A stretch of 58,978 nucleotides of DNA, from the NCBI GenBank assembly GCA_947166905.1, contig CAMVFZ010000011.1, positions 1-58,978 on the forward strand, read 5' to 3'. Origin of the DNA: an uncultured Prevotellaceae bacterium. Its GTDB lineage: Bacteria; Bacteroidota; Bacteroidia; Bacteroidales; UBA932. A model generated the notes under the pieces. That model saw nothing but the letters and a program-made list of their open reading frames with translations, did no database searches and had not been told where the DNA came from. Position 1 is the first letter of the stretch. Each line of letters starts with the position of its first letter. The position numbers and the translations under genes were made by a program. This document shows positions 44,914 through 54,498 of this stretch, one piece after another.

Positions 44914-45966
44914 GAGCACTCTTAAGAAGTTACCGCCGGCAATCTTCTCTACCGCGTCTTCATTGTAGCCGCGGCGGCGGAGTTCGTCAAACAGTACGGG
45001 AATCTTGGATGCATTTTCAAGGCCTTCCGGGGGAACCACTATTCCATCAAAGTCGGAACCAATTCCAACCGCCTCTATTCCAGCCACGTTAACAGCATGG
45101 TCTATATGGTCTACAACCCTCTTGTATGACGGCCTGGGAAGCTCCAGAAGGCGCTCCTGCATCTGGTCCCAAGCCTGGCGCCTGGAGGCATCCGCAGGGT
45201 CTTCTATGAACTTTTCTTCTACCGCATCGGCCTCATCGGAAAGAGGATTGGCAGAGAAGGAGGCATTGAAGCCATCGTCCAGGAAGGCGGGATAGAAGTT
45301 TATCTGGATGACGCCGCCCTTGTCCGCCAGGGCACGGAGCATCTTATCGTCCAAATTTCGCCTGTGAGAGGCCAGGGCACGGCAACATGAGTGTGTGCTC
45401 ACAATCGGGGTCTCCGACGCGCTCAGGGCATCGTAAAAGGTCTTATCGGAGGCGTGGGCAAGGTCTACTATCATACCAAGTTGGTTCATACGGGCAACGA
45501 CCTCTTCTCCGAAGGGGCTGAGGCCGTTCCAGGTAGTACCCTGCGATGCACTGTCCGCAATCTGGTTGTCCCCGTTATGGGTAAGGGTCAGATACCTTAC
45601 ACCCTGGGCGAAAAGCTCTTCTAGATTGGCTATGGACTTGCCGATGGGCATGCCGTTTTCCATCCCGAAGAATATGGAAATCAAGCCTTTAGCCTTATTG
45701 TTGTAGACATCGGCCACGGTATAGGCCTGGGAGACATAATCACATGCTGCTATGGCCTCCTTGGTAGCGGAGAGCATCTTGTGCACGTAAGGGAGAGCTA
45801 TCTCCTGAGGCTTTGACTGGGAAGTGTAGAGCGCAAAAAAACAGGCATCGACTCCCCCTTCGCGAAGTTTGGGGAAGTCGATGTGTCCGAGTCGGCTTCT
45901 ACGCCCCAGATCGCGCAGGCGGACCACCTGGGAAGGTGTATCACAGTGCGAATCCAGAACTATCAT
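44878..45966 (-). CDS. M19-family membrane dipeptidase-like protein
   Basis: This is a zinc dipeptidase of the renal-dipeptidase family. The 362 residues contain DSHCDTPSQV (His7, Asp9), the metal-bridging glutamate in FFGMENGMPIG, LTHNGDNQIADSA, VDLAHASDKTFYDAL, STHSCCRALASHRRNL and GIGSDFDG. No signal peptide is visible, unlike the mammalian enzyme, so it should be cytosolic. It ends 36 bases inside cinA on the other strand. The DUF2807 gene precedes it with a 3-base gap. Confidence 0.9.
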   Translation of the reverse strand: MIVLDSHCDTPSQVVRLRDLGRRSRLGHIDFPKLREGGVDACFFALYTSQSKPQEIALPYVHKMLSATKEAIAACDYVSQAYTVADVYNNKAKGLISIFFGMENGMPIGKSIANLEELFAQGVRYLTLTHNGDNQIADSASQGTTWNGLSPFGEEVVARMNQLGMIVDLAHASDKTFYDALSASETPIVSTHSCCRALASHRRNLDDKMLRALADKGGVIQINFYPAFLDDGFNASFSANPLSDEADAVEEKFIEDPADASRRQAWDQMQERLLELPRPSYKRVVDHIDHAVNVAGIEAVGIGSDFDGIVVPPEGLENASKIPVLFDELRRRGYNEDAVEKIAGGNFLRVLSDVENFASKTL

Positions 45967-45969
45967 AGA

Positions 45970-46887
45970 CTATTTCTTTCCGTTATAACGGGTAATTGAA
46001 GACTTTTCTACTTTAACAATCTCTACTGAAGGGTCGCTCATGAAGGATACAAGGCTGCCACCCTTAAGGTCAAGCGAAAGGATCTTGGTAGCATTTACGT
46101 AAGCCTTGCCACCAACCATGGCCAATTCTGCCTCTTCAAGAGTATAAGCGGTAACATCCGTCTCTGCGGAATTCTTGCTTGCAAGGCCAAGTTTCTTTGC
46201 TGTTCCGTTGGTAATTGCAATCTTGGAAGAGCCGGAGGCGTTTACATTGATGATTTCAGAGCTACCGGAGGCGGTAACATCTGCAGAACCATCAGTCTTT
46301 ACTGTAAGCTCCTCACAATTAGACAGATTCGCCTTGAGCAATGACTTCTTGGCGCTCTTAAGCAGCACCTTGGGAGCATCAAAGGATGCAGTTGCACTAA
46401 CCTTGTCAAGGGTTTCTACAGATACGTTCCTGGCGGTAACGTTTAGGCCGCTGATAGAGGTCTCGTCCTCCATCTTAAGGGTAAAGCCATTAACGTTGAA
46501 GTGTGCTCCGGAAGCATCTACCTTAACGTTGTCTTTCAGAGAAAGAGATTCTAGGTTTGGAGTATGGATAATAGCCTTCAGAACCATCGTAGGGGCATTT
46601 TTACCCTTGTAATGCTTCTTCTGCTCCTTGGTCATGCTCTTGGTATCAAAGGACAGTACAAGAGTGTTGCCCTTCTGGTAAATCTGAACCAGATCTTCTA
46701 CCACCTGATCCACGATCCACTCTACCTTTGAAGCCCCTTCTTTGATAACGACATCGAAGTTATACGAAGCTTCTATACTTGAAAAATCAGAGAATTCATT
46801 GGACTTTGTAACGGTCTGGGCCTTGGCGCCTATGCAACCAAGTACCATCATAGCGCATACCAGCGCTGCTGCGATAAACTTTTTCAT
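45970..46887 (-). CDS. DUF2807 (head-GIN) secreted beta-helix protein
   Basis: The 305-residue protein has a signal peptide (MKKFIAAALVCAMMVLGCIGAKAQ). Beta-helical repeats of the head-GIN type follow: FSSIEASYNFDVVIKEG, then rungs with SGSSKIAI, ASGSSEIINV and DGSADVTA. Such proteins are widespread in Bacteroidota with unknown role, probably in the periplasm or at the surface. The cysteine at position 18 could be a lipobox, but the AKAQ site is equally plausible. The ATG at 46887 is chosen over an in-frame TTG three codons upstream. Confidence 0.82.
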   Translation of the reverse strand: MKKFIAAALVCAMMVLGCIGAKAQTVTKSNEFSDFSSIEASYNFDVVIKEGASKVEWIVDQVVEDLVQIYQKGNTLVLSFDTKSMTKEQKKHYKGKNAPTMVLKAIIHTPNLESLSLKDNVKVDASGAHFNVNGFTLKMEDETSISGLNVTARNVSVETLDKVSATASFDAPKVLLKSAKKSLLKANLSNCEELTVKTDGSADVTASGSSEIINVNASGSSKIAITNGTAKKLGLASKNSAETDVTAYTLEEAELAMVGGKAYVNATKILSLDLKGGSLVSFMSDPSVEIVKVEKSSITRYNGKK

Positions 46888-46904
46888 AAGCCTCAAAATT
46901 TTCT

Positions 46905-46935
46905 CAAAGATAGGAATAATCCCCGATAAAACAAA
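46905..46935 (-). promoter_or_regulatory. promoter of the DUF2807 gene (TTTG-N19-TATCTTTG)
   Basis: On the minus strand TTTG (46932-46935) and TATCTTTG (46905-46912) are exactly 19 bases apart, immediately after the ABC-F stop codon. DUF2807 and the dipeptidase are thus a separate unit from the tat cluster. Confidence 0.85.
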
Positions 46936-46938
46936 GGA

Positions 46939-48858
46939 TTAAATAGACTCAACCAATCTTTCCCACTCCTGGGTTTTGGCATCCAGGTCCCTCTTAAGCT
47001 CAAGATATTCCCTTGTCAACTCCATGATATCGTCCCCATCCCCCGGGGCGGACAGCACCGCCTCTATCTTTTTCATACGGGCCGATATCTTATCGGATTC
47101 CGCCTCCAGGAAGGCGATCCGATTCTGGATTTTCTTTTGCTCGCGGTTCTCGTTTTTCATGGTCTGATACGACTTCTGACCGCCTTCAGGGGCCGGTTTT
47201 GCCGGCACAGCAGCAACTGGAGCCTTACGGTCCAGCTCACTTAGGGAACTCATATCCAGAGCCCTAAGGAAGTCGTTTACATCTCCCGGGAACTCTTTTA
47301 CCTTACCGTCGCGGAATACAAAGAGCCTGTCTACCAGGCCATCCAGGAAGTCTCGGTCATGGGAAACCACTATCAAGGTGCCGTCATAGGCCTTCAGGGC
47401 CTTTTTAAGCATCTCCTTTGAGCGGATATCCATATGGTTGGTGGGCTCATCCAGAAGCAGGCAGTTGAATGAACCAAGCATCAGTTTGGCCATACCAAGA
47501 CGCGCACGCTCGCCGCCACTGAGTACCGATACACGTTTGTCGATATCATCCCCACGGAAGAGGAACTGAGCCAGTAAATCCCTTAATTTAGTGCGGATAT
47601 CACCCACTGCGATACGGTCCAAAGTACCAAAGACAGTATCGGTCTTATCCAGTATATCCTCTTGATTCTGAGCGTAATAGCCAAAGTTAACATTGTGCCC
47701 TACGCGGGACTCCCCTGCCACCGGCTGCAATTCGCCTTCTATTATGCGAAGCTGGGTTGTCTTTCCCTCTCCGTTTCGGCCTACGAAGGCCACTTTCTCT
47801 CCCCTTTTTATTTCAATATCGGCACCAGTGAACACCGTTTTGCCGGGATAACCGGCCGTAAGGTCAACAGCCTTGTAAACTATGTCTCCACAGCGCTGTG
47901 CCGGAGGGAACTTGAAGGAAATGGCAGACAGATCAGTCTCGTCCACTTCTATCCTGTCCAGGCGGTCAAGGGCCTTGATTCTGGACTGCACCTGGTTGGC
48001 CTTGGTTGCCTTGTAGCGGAAGCGCTCTATGAACTCTTCCGTCTTTTCTATCATTCGCTGCTGGTTCTGATAGGCGGCCAGCTGCTGCTGGATGCGTTCC
48101 TGCCTGAGTTCCAGGTATTTACTATAGGGAACCTTGTAGTCGTAGAGCTTACCAAGGGATAATTCAAGCGTCCTGGTTGTGATATTGTCCAGGAAGCGCC
48201 TGTCATGAGAAACCAGCACTACGGCGCCTTTATAATTCTTAAGGAAGCGCTCCAGCCACTCTATGGATTCTATGTCAAGGTGGTTGGTGGGCTCGTCCAG
48301 AAGCATTACATCCGGCCTGGCCAGAAGTATCTTGGCCAATTCCATGCGCATGTTCCAGCCCTGGCTGAAGGTCTCAGTGTTTTTACCAAAGTCCTCTTCC
48401 CTGAAACCAAGGCCGCGAAGCACCTTGCCGGCACTGACCTGAGGCGGCTCCGATTCTTCTACGGAAAGCCTGTCCGACAGCGAGTTAACCTTCTCTATCA
48501 GCTTGGCATAATCATCTGATTCATAATCAGTTCTTGAGGCCAGCTGTTCGGTTGCAACAGCTAGTTCATGCTCCAGGTCAAAGCGCGACTGGAAGGCGGT
48601 CATAACCTCTTCCAGCACGGTTTTACCCTTGTTATGGGACATGATCTGGGGCAGATAACCGCAGGTGACATCCTTAGGCTTGTCCACGCTGCCTGACGTC
48701 GGTGCCATCTGCCCGCAAATAATCTTTAAAAGTGTGGATTTACCGGCTCCGTTCTTACCTGCAAGGCCTATCTTTTCTCCGTCGTCAAGGTTGAAGCCAA
48801 TGTTGTCAAAGAGGACATCGGCCCCAAAGGCAACGGTTAAAGCATTAATTGAAATCAT
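46939..48858 (-). CDS. ABC-F family ATP-binding protein
   Basis: ABC-F proteins act on ribosomes as translation factors or antibiotic-protection proteins. The 639 residues hold two ABC domains without membrane segments. Domain 1 has GLAGKNGAGKSTLLKII, FSQGWNMRMELAKILL and LLDEPTNHLD. Domain 2 has FVGRNGEGKTTQLRII, LSGGERARLGMAKL and LLDEPTNHMD. The P-site linker region lies between them and a C-terminal coiled coil follows (about 560-639). The first signature is FSQGW rather than LSGGQ, a known variation. The start overlaps the tatC stop by 4 bases. Subfamily cannot be decided here. Confidence 0.92.
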   Translation of the reverse strand: MISINALTVAFGADVLFDNIGFNLDDGEKIGLAGKNGAGKSTLLKIICGQMAPTSGSVDKPKDVTCGYLPQIMSHNKGKTVLEEVMTAFQSRFDLEHELAVATEQLASRTDYESDDYAKLIEKVNSLSDRLSVEESEPPQVSAGKVLRGLGFREEDFGKNTETFSQGWNMRMELAKILLARPDVMLLDEPTNHLDIESIEWLERFLKNYKGAVVLVSHDRRFLDNITTRTLELSLGKLYDYKVPYSKYLELRQERIQQQLAAYQNQQRMIEKTEEFIERFRYKATKANQVQSRIKALDRLDRIEVDETDLSAISFKFPPAQRCGDIVYKAVDLTAGYPGKTVFTGADIEIKRGEKVAFVGRNGEGKTTQLRIIEGELQPVAGESRVGHNVNFGYYAQNQEDILDKTDTVFGTLDRIAVGDIRTKLRDLLAQFLFRGDDIDKRVSVLSGGERARLGMAKLMLGSFNCLLLDEPTNHMDIRSKEMLKKALKAYDGTLIVVSHDRDFLDGLVDRLFVFRDGKVKEFPGDVNDFLRALDMSSLSELDRKAPVAAVPAKPAPEGGQKSYQTMKNENREQKKIQNRIAFLEAESDKISARMKKIEAVLSAPGDGDDIMELTREYLELKRDLDAKTQEWERLVESI

Positions 48859-49607
48859 ACCTCTTTACCTTCCTTCGCACAAACAAATACACTCAGCTCG
48901 TAAAGCAGATACAAAGGCGCTGCGGCAATCAACATTGACACAGGATCGGCAGGCGTAATAATGGCCGATACTACCAGGATTGCAACAACCGCATGGCGAC
49001 GGAACTTCCTGAGTGTCTTCCTGGTCACAAGCCCCATCTTTGACAGCACCGCCAGTACCGACGGGAACTCGAAGACTATACCGAAGAGCAGCACAAGACT
49101 GGTCAGCATCGATATATAGGACTGCAGTGAGAATGTATTGGTCAGTGATTCACTGATTGAATAACCCTGAAAGAACTGCAATGTAACCGGGAAAACGAAG
49201 ATATACCCAACAGCAACACCTATGTAAAACAGCAGTGAGGCAAAGCTGAAGGCCTTTTTTACCGCAGATTTCTCCCTTTCGTACAGAGCCGGAGCGATAA
49301 AACGCCATAGCTCGTAGATTAGGTAGGGAAAGGCTACGATCAAACCCAGCATCAGCGCCACTTTGATGTGGGTGAAGAACTGGGCGGATATGTCCAGGTT
49401 TACCAGATTGACGTCTACATCGGCCTTAAGCCACTTGTAGACAAAGAAATCGCCACGGGTGGGGGCGAAAATGAGTCCGTCAAAGACCCAGGACTTCATG
49501 CAAAAGATGGCTATGGAACATAGGAGCACTGCAATAAGCATACGCACCAATGTTCCCCTAAGGGCATCCAAATGGTCCCAGAACGTCATTTCGCCGCCTT
49601 CCGGCAT
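48855..49607 (-). CDS. tatC: Sec-independent protein translocase TatC
   Basis: TatC is the receptor of the twin-arginine pathway, which exports folded proteins. The 250 residues have six hydrophobic helices. The N-terminal EMTFWDHLDALRGTLVR corresponds to the conserved E-x-HL-x-ELR block, and FAFPYLIYELWRFIAPALYEREK-like sequence follows helix 2. tatA lies 3 bases upstream, so both essential Tat parts are together. The stop overlaps the ABC-F start. Confidence 0.95.
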   Translation of the reverse strand: MPEGGEMTFWDHLDALRGTLVRMLIAVLLCSIAIFCMKSWVFDGLIFAPTRGDFFVYKWLKADVDVNLVNLDISAQFFTHIKVALMLGLIVAFPYLIYELWRFIAPALYEREKSAVKKAFSFASLLFYIGVAVGYIFVFPVTLQFFQGYSISESLTNTFSLQSYISMLTSLVLLFGIVFEFPSVLAVLSKMGLVTRKTLRKFRRHAVVAILVVSAIITPADPVSMLIAAAPLYLLYELSVFVCAKEGKEV

Positions 49608-49610
49608 AGC

Positions 49611-49823
49611 TTACTCTTCTTTCTTAGCGGGTTTGTCAAGGTCTTTTTTGGCGTCGTTGATCTCGCCCTCGACCTCTTTCATACCTTTCTTGAAGCTCTT
49701 TACGCCTTTGCCCAGGCCTTCCATAAGCTCAGGAATCTTCCTGCCACCGAAAAGAAGCAATACAACTACCAGGATGATGACAATCTCCCAAGGGCCTACA
49801 CTCCAGGCTAAAAAGGTTTTCAT
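49611..49823 (-). CDS. tatA: Sec-independent protein translocase TatA/TatE
   Basis: TatA forms the translocation assembly. The 70 residues have one transmembrane helix (about 8-24), the hinge and amphipathic helix signature [23 protein letters not shown], and an acidic/basic tail. It is the only TatA/B-type gene here; a one-TatA system with TatC is a common minimal arrangement. Confidence 0.95.
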   Translation of the reverse strand: MKTFLAWSVGPWEIVIILVVVLLLFGGRKIPELMEGLGKGVKSFKKGMKEVEGEINDAKKDLDKPAKKEE

Positions 49824-49835
49824 AATATCTAAAGT

Positions 49836-50240
49836 TTAAAGTTTTTGCTCAATAAGGTTTCTGATTACATCCGGGCAACGGGTGGGATGGTTGGTCTCTT
49901 TGTTAAGGAAGCCAAGCACTACCTTTCCCTCTGCGCAAAGCACACCGTCCTGATTATAGACCGCCTGCTCTACCTCAAGTTTGGCCATGGGCACCTTGGG
50001 TATCCTGGCGACGGCTGTCACGGTGTCCCCCATTTTTGCAGGGAACTTGTAGTGGCATTCAACCGACACTACCGGGATGGTCACGCCGTCCTCTTCACAC
50101 TTCTGGATGGGGTAACCAAGCTCCTCCATCATCACGTTGCGCGCACACTCAAAGAAGCGGATGTAATTTGAGTGATGCACTATGCCCATTTGGTCGGTTT
50201 CATAGTACCGGATGGGGAATTTTGTCTCAAAAACTAGCAT
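49836..50240 (-). CDS. YbgC/FadM-like acyl-CoA thioesterase (hotdog fold)
   Basis: The 134-residue 4HBT-type protein has the active-site block RYYETDQMGIVHHSNYIRFFECAR, with the catalytic aspartate of the YETD segment. Members hydrolyse acyl-CoA or 4-hydroxybenzoyl-CoA. It lies upstream of tatA with a 12-base gap and 47 bases downstream of valS. No conserved promoter was found in the 47-base gap, so transcription may come from the valS side. Confidence 0.87.
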   Translation of the reverse strand: MLVFETKFPIRYYETDQMGIVHHSNYIRFFECARNVMMEELGYPIQKCEEDGVTIPVVSVECHYKFPAKMGDTVTAVARIPKVPMAKLEVEQAVYNQDGVLCAEGKVVLGFLNKETNHPTRCPDVIRNLIEQKL

Positions 50241-50287
50241 TTTTATAGGCTAACAAAAATGTTACATCTATAAACACTTTTGTTTTA

Positions 50288-52939
50288 TTAATTGTTTTTC
50301 AGCTGTTTAAGCTGAGATTCATAACTTGCAATCTTGGAAAGGCTGTCAGCCTCTTTTTTGCGCTCTCCGGCCACTACTGCCTCCGGTGCATGGGCTGTAA
50401 AGTTGGCATTTGACAGCTTTTTGCGTACGGAATCAAGGAATCTCTTCTGGTATTCGAGGGCTGCTTCTAGCTTTGCAATCTCTTCCTCTGCATTGACCAG
50501 ACCTTCCAGCAAAACGAACATTTCAATGGTGCCGACCATGAAACCAACGCCGGAAAGATTGTTAAGATTATCCCTGAAATCAACGTCGGAAACGTTGGCT
50601 AGTTTCTTTACGACGGGCAGTAATTCTACGGGGAAGGCACCCTTCACTACAAGCTTCAGAGGTTCCTTCGGAGAGATGCCTTTCTGCTGGCGGACACTGC
50701 GGACAGAACCGGCAGCTTCCTTGGCAAGCTCGAAGGCGTCGATGAAGGCCTTGTCGTATGCCTTGACCTCAGGGGTATGCTCGTACATAATGGTACTACC
50801 CTCTTTCCTGGGCTCCAAAGCATGCCAGAGTTCCTCTGTAATGAAAGGCATTACAGGATGGATAAGCTTAAGCAGTGCAGAGAAGAACTCCAGTGTATTG
50901 TCGTAAGTCTCCTTGTCAAGGGCTGCGCCGTATGCCGGCTTAACCAGCTCAAGGTACCAGGCGCAATAATCGTCCCAGAAGAACTTGTAAATGGTCATCA
51001 GGGCATCGGAGATCCTGTACTTGGAATAATGGTCCTCTACAGTCTCTACAACCTGTGAAAGCTTGTTGCTGAACCACTTGACTGCTACCTTGTTAACCTC
51101 GCTCTGCTCAAGTGACGCATCAACAGTCCATCCCTTGATAAGACGGAAGGAATTCCATATCTTGTTGCAGAAGTTTCTACCCTGCTCTATCTGGGATTCA
51201 TCGTAGAAGATATCGTTGCCTGCAGAAGAGCAAAGCAGCATGCCGATACGTACTGCATCGGCGCCGTATTTGGCAATCAGCTCCAGGGGATCAGGAGAGT
51301 TGCCAAGGCTCTTGGACATCTTGCGGCCAAGCTTGTCGCGTACGATACCTGTAAGGTAAACGTTTGCAAAAGGTTCCCTGCCCATGAATTCCTCTCCGGC
51401 CATAATCATTCTGGCCACCCAGAAGAACAGGATATCGGGGCCTGTTACAAGGTCGCTGGTAGGATAGTAATATGCAAGGTCTGCATTGGGCTTGTGACCG
51501 GGATTTCCGGGCATTTCGGGATCGAATACAGATATAGGCCAGAGCCATGAGCTGAACCAGGTGTCAAGTACGTCCTCGTCGCGCTTGAGGTCCTCTGCCT
51601 TAAGACCCGGAACAAGCTTCCTGGCCTCTTCCAGAGCCTTTTCAGGGGTAGCTTCTACCACGATACGGCCATCCGGCAGGTAATAGGCAGGAATCTGCTG
51701 TCCCCACCAGAGCTGACGGCTGATACACCAGTCGCGTACGGTCTCCATCCAATGGCGATAGGTATTGCGGTATTTGTCTGGGATAAGCTTTGTACGGCCG
51801 CTTTCTACTGTTTCAAGGGCATCGGCAGCCAGTTTATCCATCTTAAGGAACCACTGTGCAGACAGACGGGGCTCGATAACGGCGTCACTCTTCTCTGAGT
51901 AACCTACAGGGGAAATATATTCCTCTACCTTTACAAGGTTGCCGGCTTCTTCAAGCATCTTGACAATCTTCTTCCTGGCCACGAAGCGGTCTTCGCCTAC
52001 CAGTATCTGGGCCTGCTCGTTAAGACGGCCATGCTCGTCGATGATATCGAGTATCGGCAGGTTGTGACGCATGCCGATTTCATAGTCGTGAACGTCGTGA
52101 GCCGGGGTTACCTTAAGGCAACCGGTACCAAAGTCCATCTCTACGTAGTCGTCTTCAATAACAGGTATTTCCCTGTTAATCAAAGGGATAAGGACCTTCT
52201 TACCACGAAGCCAGTGATGCCTTTCATCGGCGGGATTGACGCAGATGGCAGCATCGGCCATAATGGTTTCCGGACGGGTGGTTGCAATTACCAGGAACTT
52301 GTCCGTGGGCTTGCCGTTGCCATCGGAAATATAATATCTGAGATGATAGAAATGGCTCTTTGTATCCTTGTGTACTACTTCCTCGTCGCTAACGGCGGTG
52401 CAGCGGTCCGGATCCCAGTTTACCATACGTACTCCCTTGTAGATGAGGCCCTTCTTGTAGAAGTATACGAAGGTGTTGATAACTGCCTCACTAAGAGCGG
52501 GTTCCATGGTAAAACGGGTGCGGTCCCAATCGCAGGATGCGCCAAGTTTGCGCAGCTGCTGAAGGATGATTCCACCATACTTTTCTTTCCATTCCCATGC
52601 GTACTCCAGGAACTGCTCGCGGGTAAGATCCGCTTTCTTGATGCCTTTTTCTTCAAGCATCTTGACCACTTTGTTCTCTGTAGCAATTGAAGCGTGGTCT
52701 GTTCCGGGCACCCAGCATGCGTTGTAGCCATCCATACGTGCCTTGCGCACCAGAACGTCATTAAGGGTCTGGTTCAGCATGTGGCCCATGTGAAGGATAC
52801 CGGTTACATTGGGCGGCGGAATAACTACGCTATAGGGTTTTCTGCCGTCCGGCTCTGAGTGAAAGAACTTATTATCAAGCCAATAGGCATACCACTTGTC
52901 TTCTACCGCACTGGGGTTATATTTTACATCAAGTTCCAT
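50288..52939 (-). CDS. valS: valyl-tRNA synthetase
   Basis: ValS charges tRNA-Val. The 883 residues show the HIGH motif as HMGH (50-53), the CP1 editing domain, the KMSKS loop in KLGRKMSKSLGN, an anticodon-binding domain with DRWWLELVKP-like DDYCAWYLELVKPAYG, and a C-terminal coiled coil (about 815-883). All elements of the family are present. On the minus strand upstream a TAATTTTG -7 box (52968-52975) is seen without a clear -33 element. DUF3467 is transcribed divergently. Confidence 0.98.
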   Translation of the reverse strand: MELDVKYNPSAVEDKWYAYWLDNKFFHSEPDGRKPYSVVIPPPNVTGILHMGHMLNQTLNDVLVRKARMDGYNACWVPGTDHASIATENKVVKMLEEKGIKKADLTREQFLEYAWEWKEKYGGIILQQLRKLGASCDWDRTRFTMEPALSEAVINTFVYFYKKGLIYKGVRMVNWDPDRCTAVSDEEVVHKDTKSHFYHLRYYISDGNGKPTDKFLVIATTRPETIMADAAICVNPADERHHWLRGKKVLIPLINREIPVIEDDYVEMDFGTGCLKVTPAHDVHDYEIGMRHNLPILDIIDEHGRLNEQAQILVGEDRFVARKKIVKMLEEAGNLVKVEEYISPVGYSEKSDAVIEPRLSAQWFLKMDKLAADALETVESGRTKLIPDKYRNTYRHWMETVRDWCISRQLWWGQQIPAYYLPDGRIVVEATPEKALEEARKLVPGLKAEDLKRDEDVLDTWFSSWLWPISVFDPEMPGNPGHKPNADLAYYYPTSDLVTGPDILFFWVARMIMAGEEFMGREPFANVYLTGIVRDKLGRKMSKSLGNSPDPLELIAKYGADAVRIGMLLCSSAGNDIFYDESQIEQGRNFCNKIWNSFRLIKGWTVDASLEQSEVNKVAVKWFSNKLSQVVETVEDHYSKYRISDALMTIYKFFWDDYCAWYLELVKPAYGAALDKETYDNTLEFFSALLKLIHPVMPFITEELWHALEPRKEGSTIMYEHTPEVKAYDKAFIDAFELAKEAAGSVRSVRQQKGISPKEPLKLVVKGAFPVELLPVVKKLANVSDVDFRDNLNNLSGVGFMVGTIEMFVLLEGLVNAEEEIAKLEAALEYQKRFLDSVRKKLSNANFTAHAPEAVVAGERKKEADSLSKIASYESQLKQLKNN

Positions 52940-53021
52940 AAAATGCTTTTACTGTTATTGTAACCTACAAAATTACGAAAATATTTGCTAAGTTTGCAGA
53001 ACTAACAAAAGAATCTTTAAT

Positions 53022-53342
53022 ATGGACAACAATCAGAAGCAATTCAGCCTTGATATAAGCAAGGAAATGGCCAGAGGACAGTACTCCAACCTTGCCCTTA
53101 TTACCCACTCCCACAGCGAGTTCATCATTGACTTTGCAGCCATGCTTCCCGGCTTCCCCAAGCCGGAGGTTATCAGCCGCATCCTTATGACTCCGGAGCA
53201 CGCAAAAAGGCTTCTTAACGCCCTGCAGGACAACGTAATAAAATACGAATCCAGCTTTGGCATCATCGACACTGACGCCACCCCCAAGAGCAACACCATC
53301 AACTTTGGAGATTTTGGTCCCATCCAGGGTCCCAAGTCCTAA
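53022..53342 (+). CDS. DUF3467 family protein
   Basis: The 106-residue protein matches the small DUF3467 family, common in Bacteroidota and of unknown role: YSNLALITHSHSEFIIDFAAMLPG followed by SRILMTPEHAKRLLNALQDNVIKYE. It has no signal peptide and is likely a small cytosolic alpha/beta protein. A TAAGTTTG -7 box lies at 52989-52996. kdsC begins 21 bases after the stop and may be co-transcribed. Confidence 0.87.
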   Translation: MDNNQKQFSLDISKEMARGQYSNLALITHSHSEFIIDFAAMLPGFPKPEVISRILMTPEHAKRLLNALQDNVIKYESSFGIIDTDATPKSNTINFGDFGPIQGPKS

Positions 53343-53363
53343 GCAATTGGCAGCCATATCTTT

Positions 53364-53888
53364 ATGACAGATTTTAAGAAGATTAAAGCCTTCGCGTTCG
53401 ACATCGACGGCGTATTCACCGACGGCGGCGTGTTTTGCGACCTCCAGGGAGAACTTTACCGCACCTTTGACTCCAAGGACGGCTTTGCCATACGCATGGC
53501 CACAATGAATGGGTTCCCCGTGGCAATCATTACCGGAGGCCGATCAAAGTCCATTTCCGCCCGTTTTTCAACCTGTGGCGTCCTTGATGCCGATGTTTAC
53601 CTTAAGTCCCGCGTTAAGTCCGATGATCTTTTGGACTTCTGCAAGCGCCACGACCTTAAGCCAGAGGAAGTTATGTTTATCGGCGACGATCTGCCGGACA
53701 TCGAGCCCCTTCAGCTTTGCGGTCTTGCCGTATGCCCCTCCGACGCCGTTCCAGAGGTCAAAGCCGTATGCGATATCGTTTCTGAATTCCCCGGCGGCAA
53801 AGGCTGCGTCCGCAAGGCCGTAGAGGATGTAATGAAGGCCCAGGACCGATGGATTTTTGATTCCCACGAATATAAGAAACTATTCTAG
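53364..53888 (+). CDS. kdsC: KdsC-like HAD phosphatase (KDO 8-phosphate phosphatase)
   Basis: The 174-residue C0-type HAD hydrolase probably removes phosphate from 3-deoxy-D-manno-octulosonate 8-phosphate for lipid A core synthesis. The motif I nucleophile pair is FDIDGVFTDG, motif II is ITGG, and motif IV GDDLPDIEPL. The late FPGGKGCVRKAVEDVM matches KdsC. Length fits the family. Related HAD phosphatases share this pattern, so the substrate is inferred. Confidence 0.85.
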   Translation: MTDFKKIKAFAFDIDGVFTDGGVFCDLQGELYRTFDSKDGFAIRMATMNGFPVAIITGGRSKSISARFSTCGVLDADVYLKSRVKSDDLLDFCKRHDLKPEEVMFIGDDLPDIEPLQLCGLAVCPSDAVPEVKAVCDIVSEFPGGKGCVRKAVEDVMKAQDRWIFDSHEYKKLF

Positions 53889-53901
53889 TTTATACCTGCC
53901 G

Positions 53902-54483
53902 ATGGACATTCATGGCAAGAAGATTATCCTGTGCAGCAACTCCCCCAGAAGAAGGGAGTTGCTTGCAGGTTTAGGTATTGACTTTCAAGTAGATACCGGC
54001 AGTGACTTCGAAGAACACTTTGGGCGCACGGATATGCATCCGAACCTTGTTCCGCTATCCCTTGCCATAGGCAAGTCCAACGGCTTTCACCGCCCTCTGG
54101 AAGAGGACGAAATCCTTATCACATCCGACACACTTGTCATTTGCGACGGCCGCATTATGGGCAAGCCTTCCGGAGCCGATGAAGCCCGCGAAATGCTTCA
54201 TTTCCTGTCCGGCAAAACGCATCAGGTTACTACCGCCATCTGCGTCCGAAATTCAAAGCGCATGGAGACAGCCTCCGATACGGCAGAAGTGACCTTCACT
54301 ACCCTCTCGGACGCAGAAATAGATTATTACATAGAGCATTACAAGCCCTTTGACAAAGCCGGAGCCTACGGAATCCAGGAATGGATTGGCTACATCGGCA
54401 TTCCCCAGATCTCAGGCTCCTTCTACACCATAATGGGCTTCCCCACCCATCTGGTCTACGAACTCCTCACGCATTTCGTATAA
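53902..54483 (+). CDS. maf: Maf-like nucleotide pyrophosphatase
   Basis: Maf proteins hydrolyse non-canonical or normal nucleoside triphosphates. The start at MDIHGKKIILCSNSPRRREL gives the conserved first motif; in-frame sequence before it is not conserved and overlaps kdsC. Other motifs are ITSDTLV, GKPSGADEAREML, SGKTHQVTTAI and DKAGAYGIQEW. The 193 residues are a typical length. The palindromic repeat copy C starts 16 bases after the stop. Confidence 0.92.
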   Translation: MDIHGKKIILCSNSPRRRELLAGLGIDFQVDTGSDFEEHFGRTDMHPNLVPLSLAIGKSNGFHRPLEEDEILITSDTLVICDGRIMGKPSGADEAREMLHFLSGKTHQVTTAICVRNSKRMETASDTAEVTFTTLSDAEIDYYIEHYKPFDKAGAYGIQEWIGYIGIPQISGSFYTIMGFPTHLVYELLTHFV

Positions 54484-54498
54484 TCACGACATACAGTT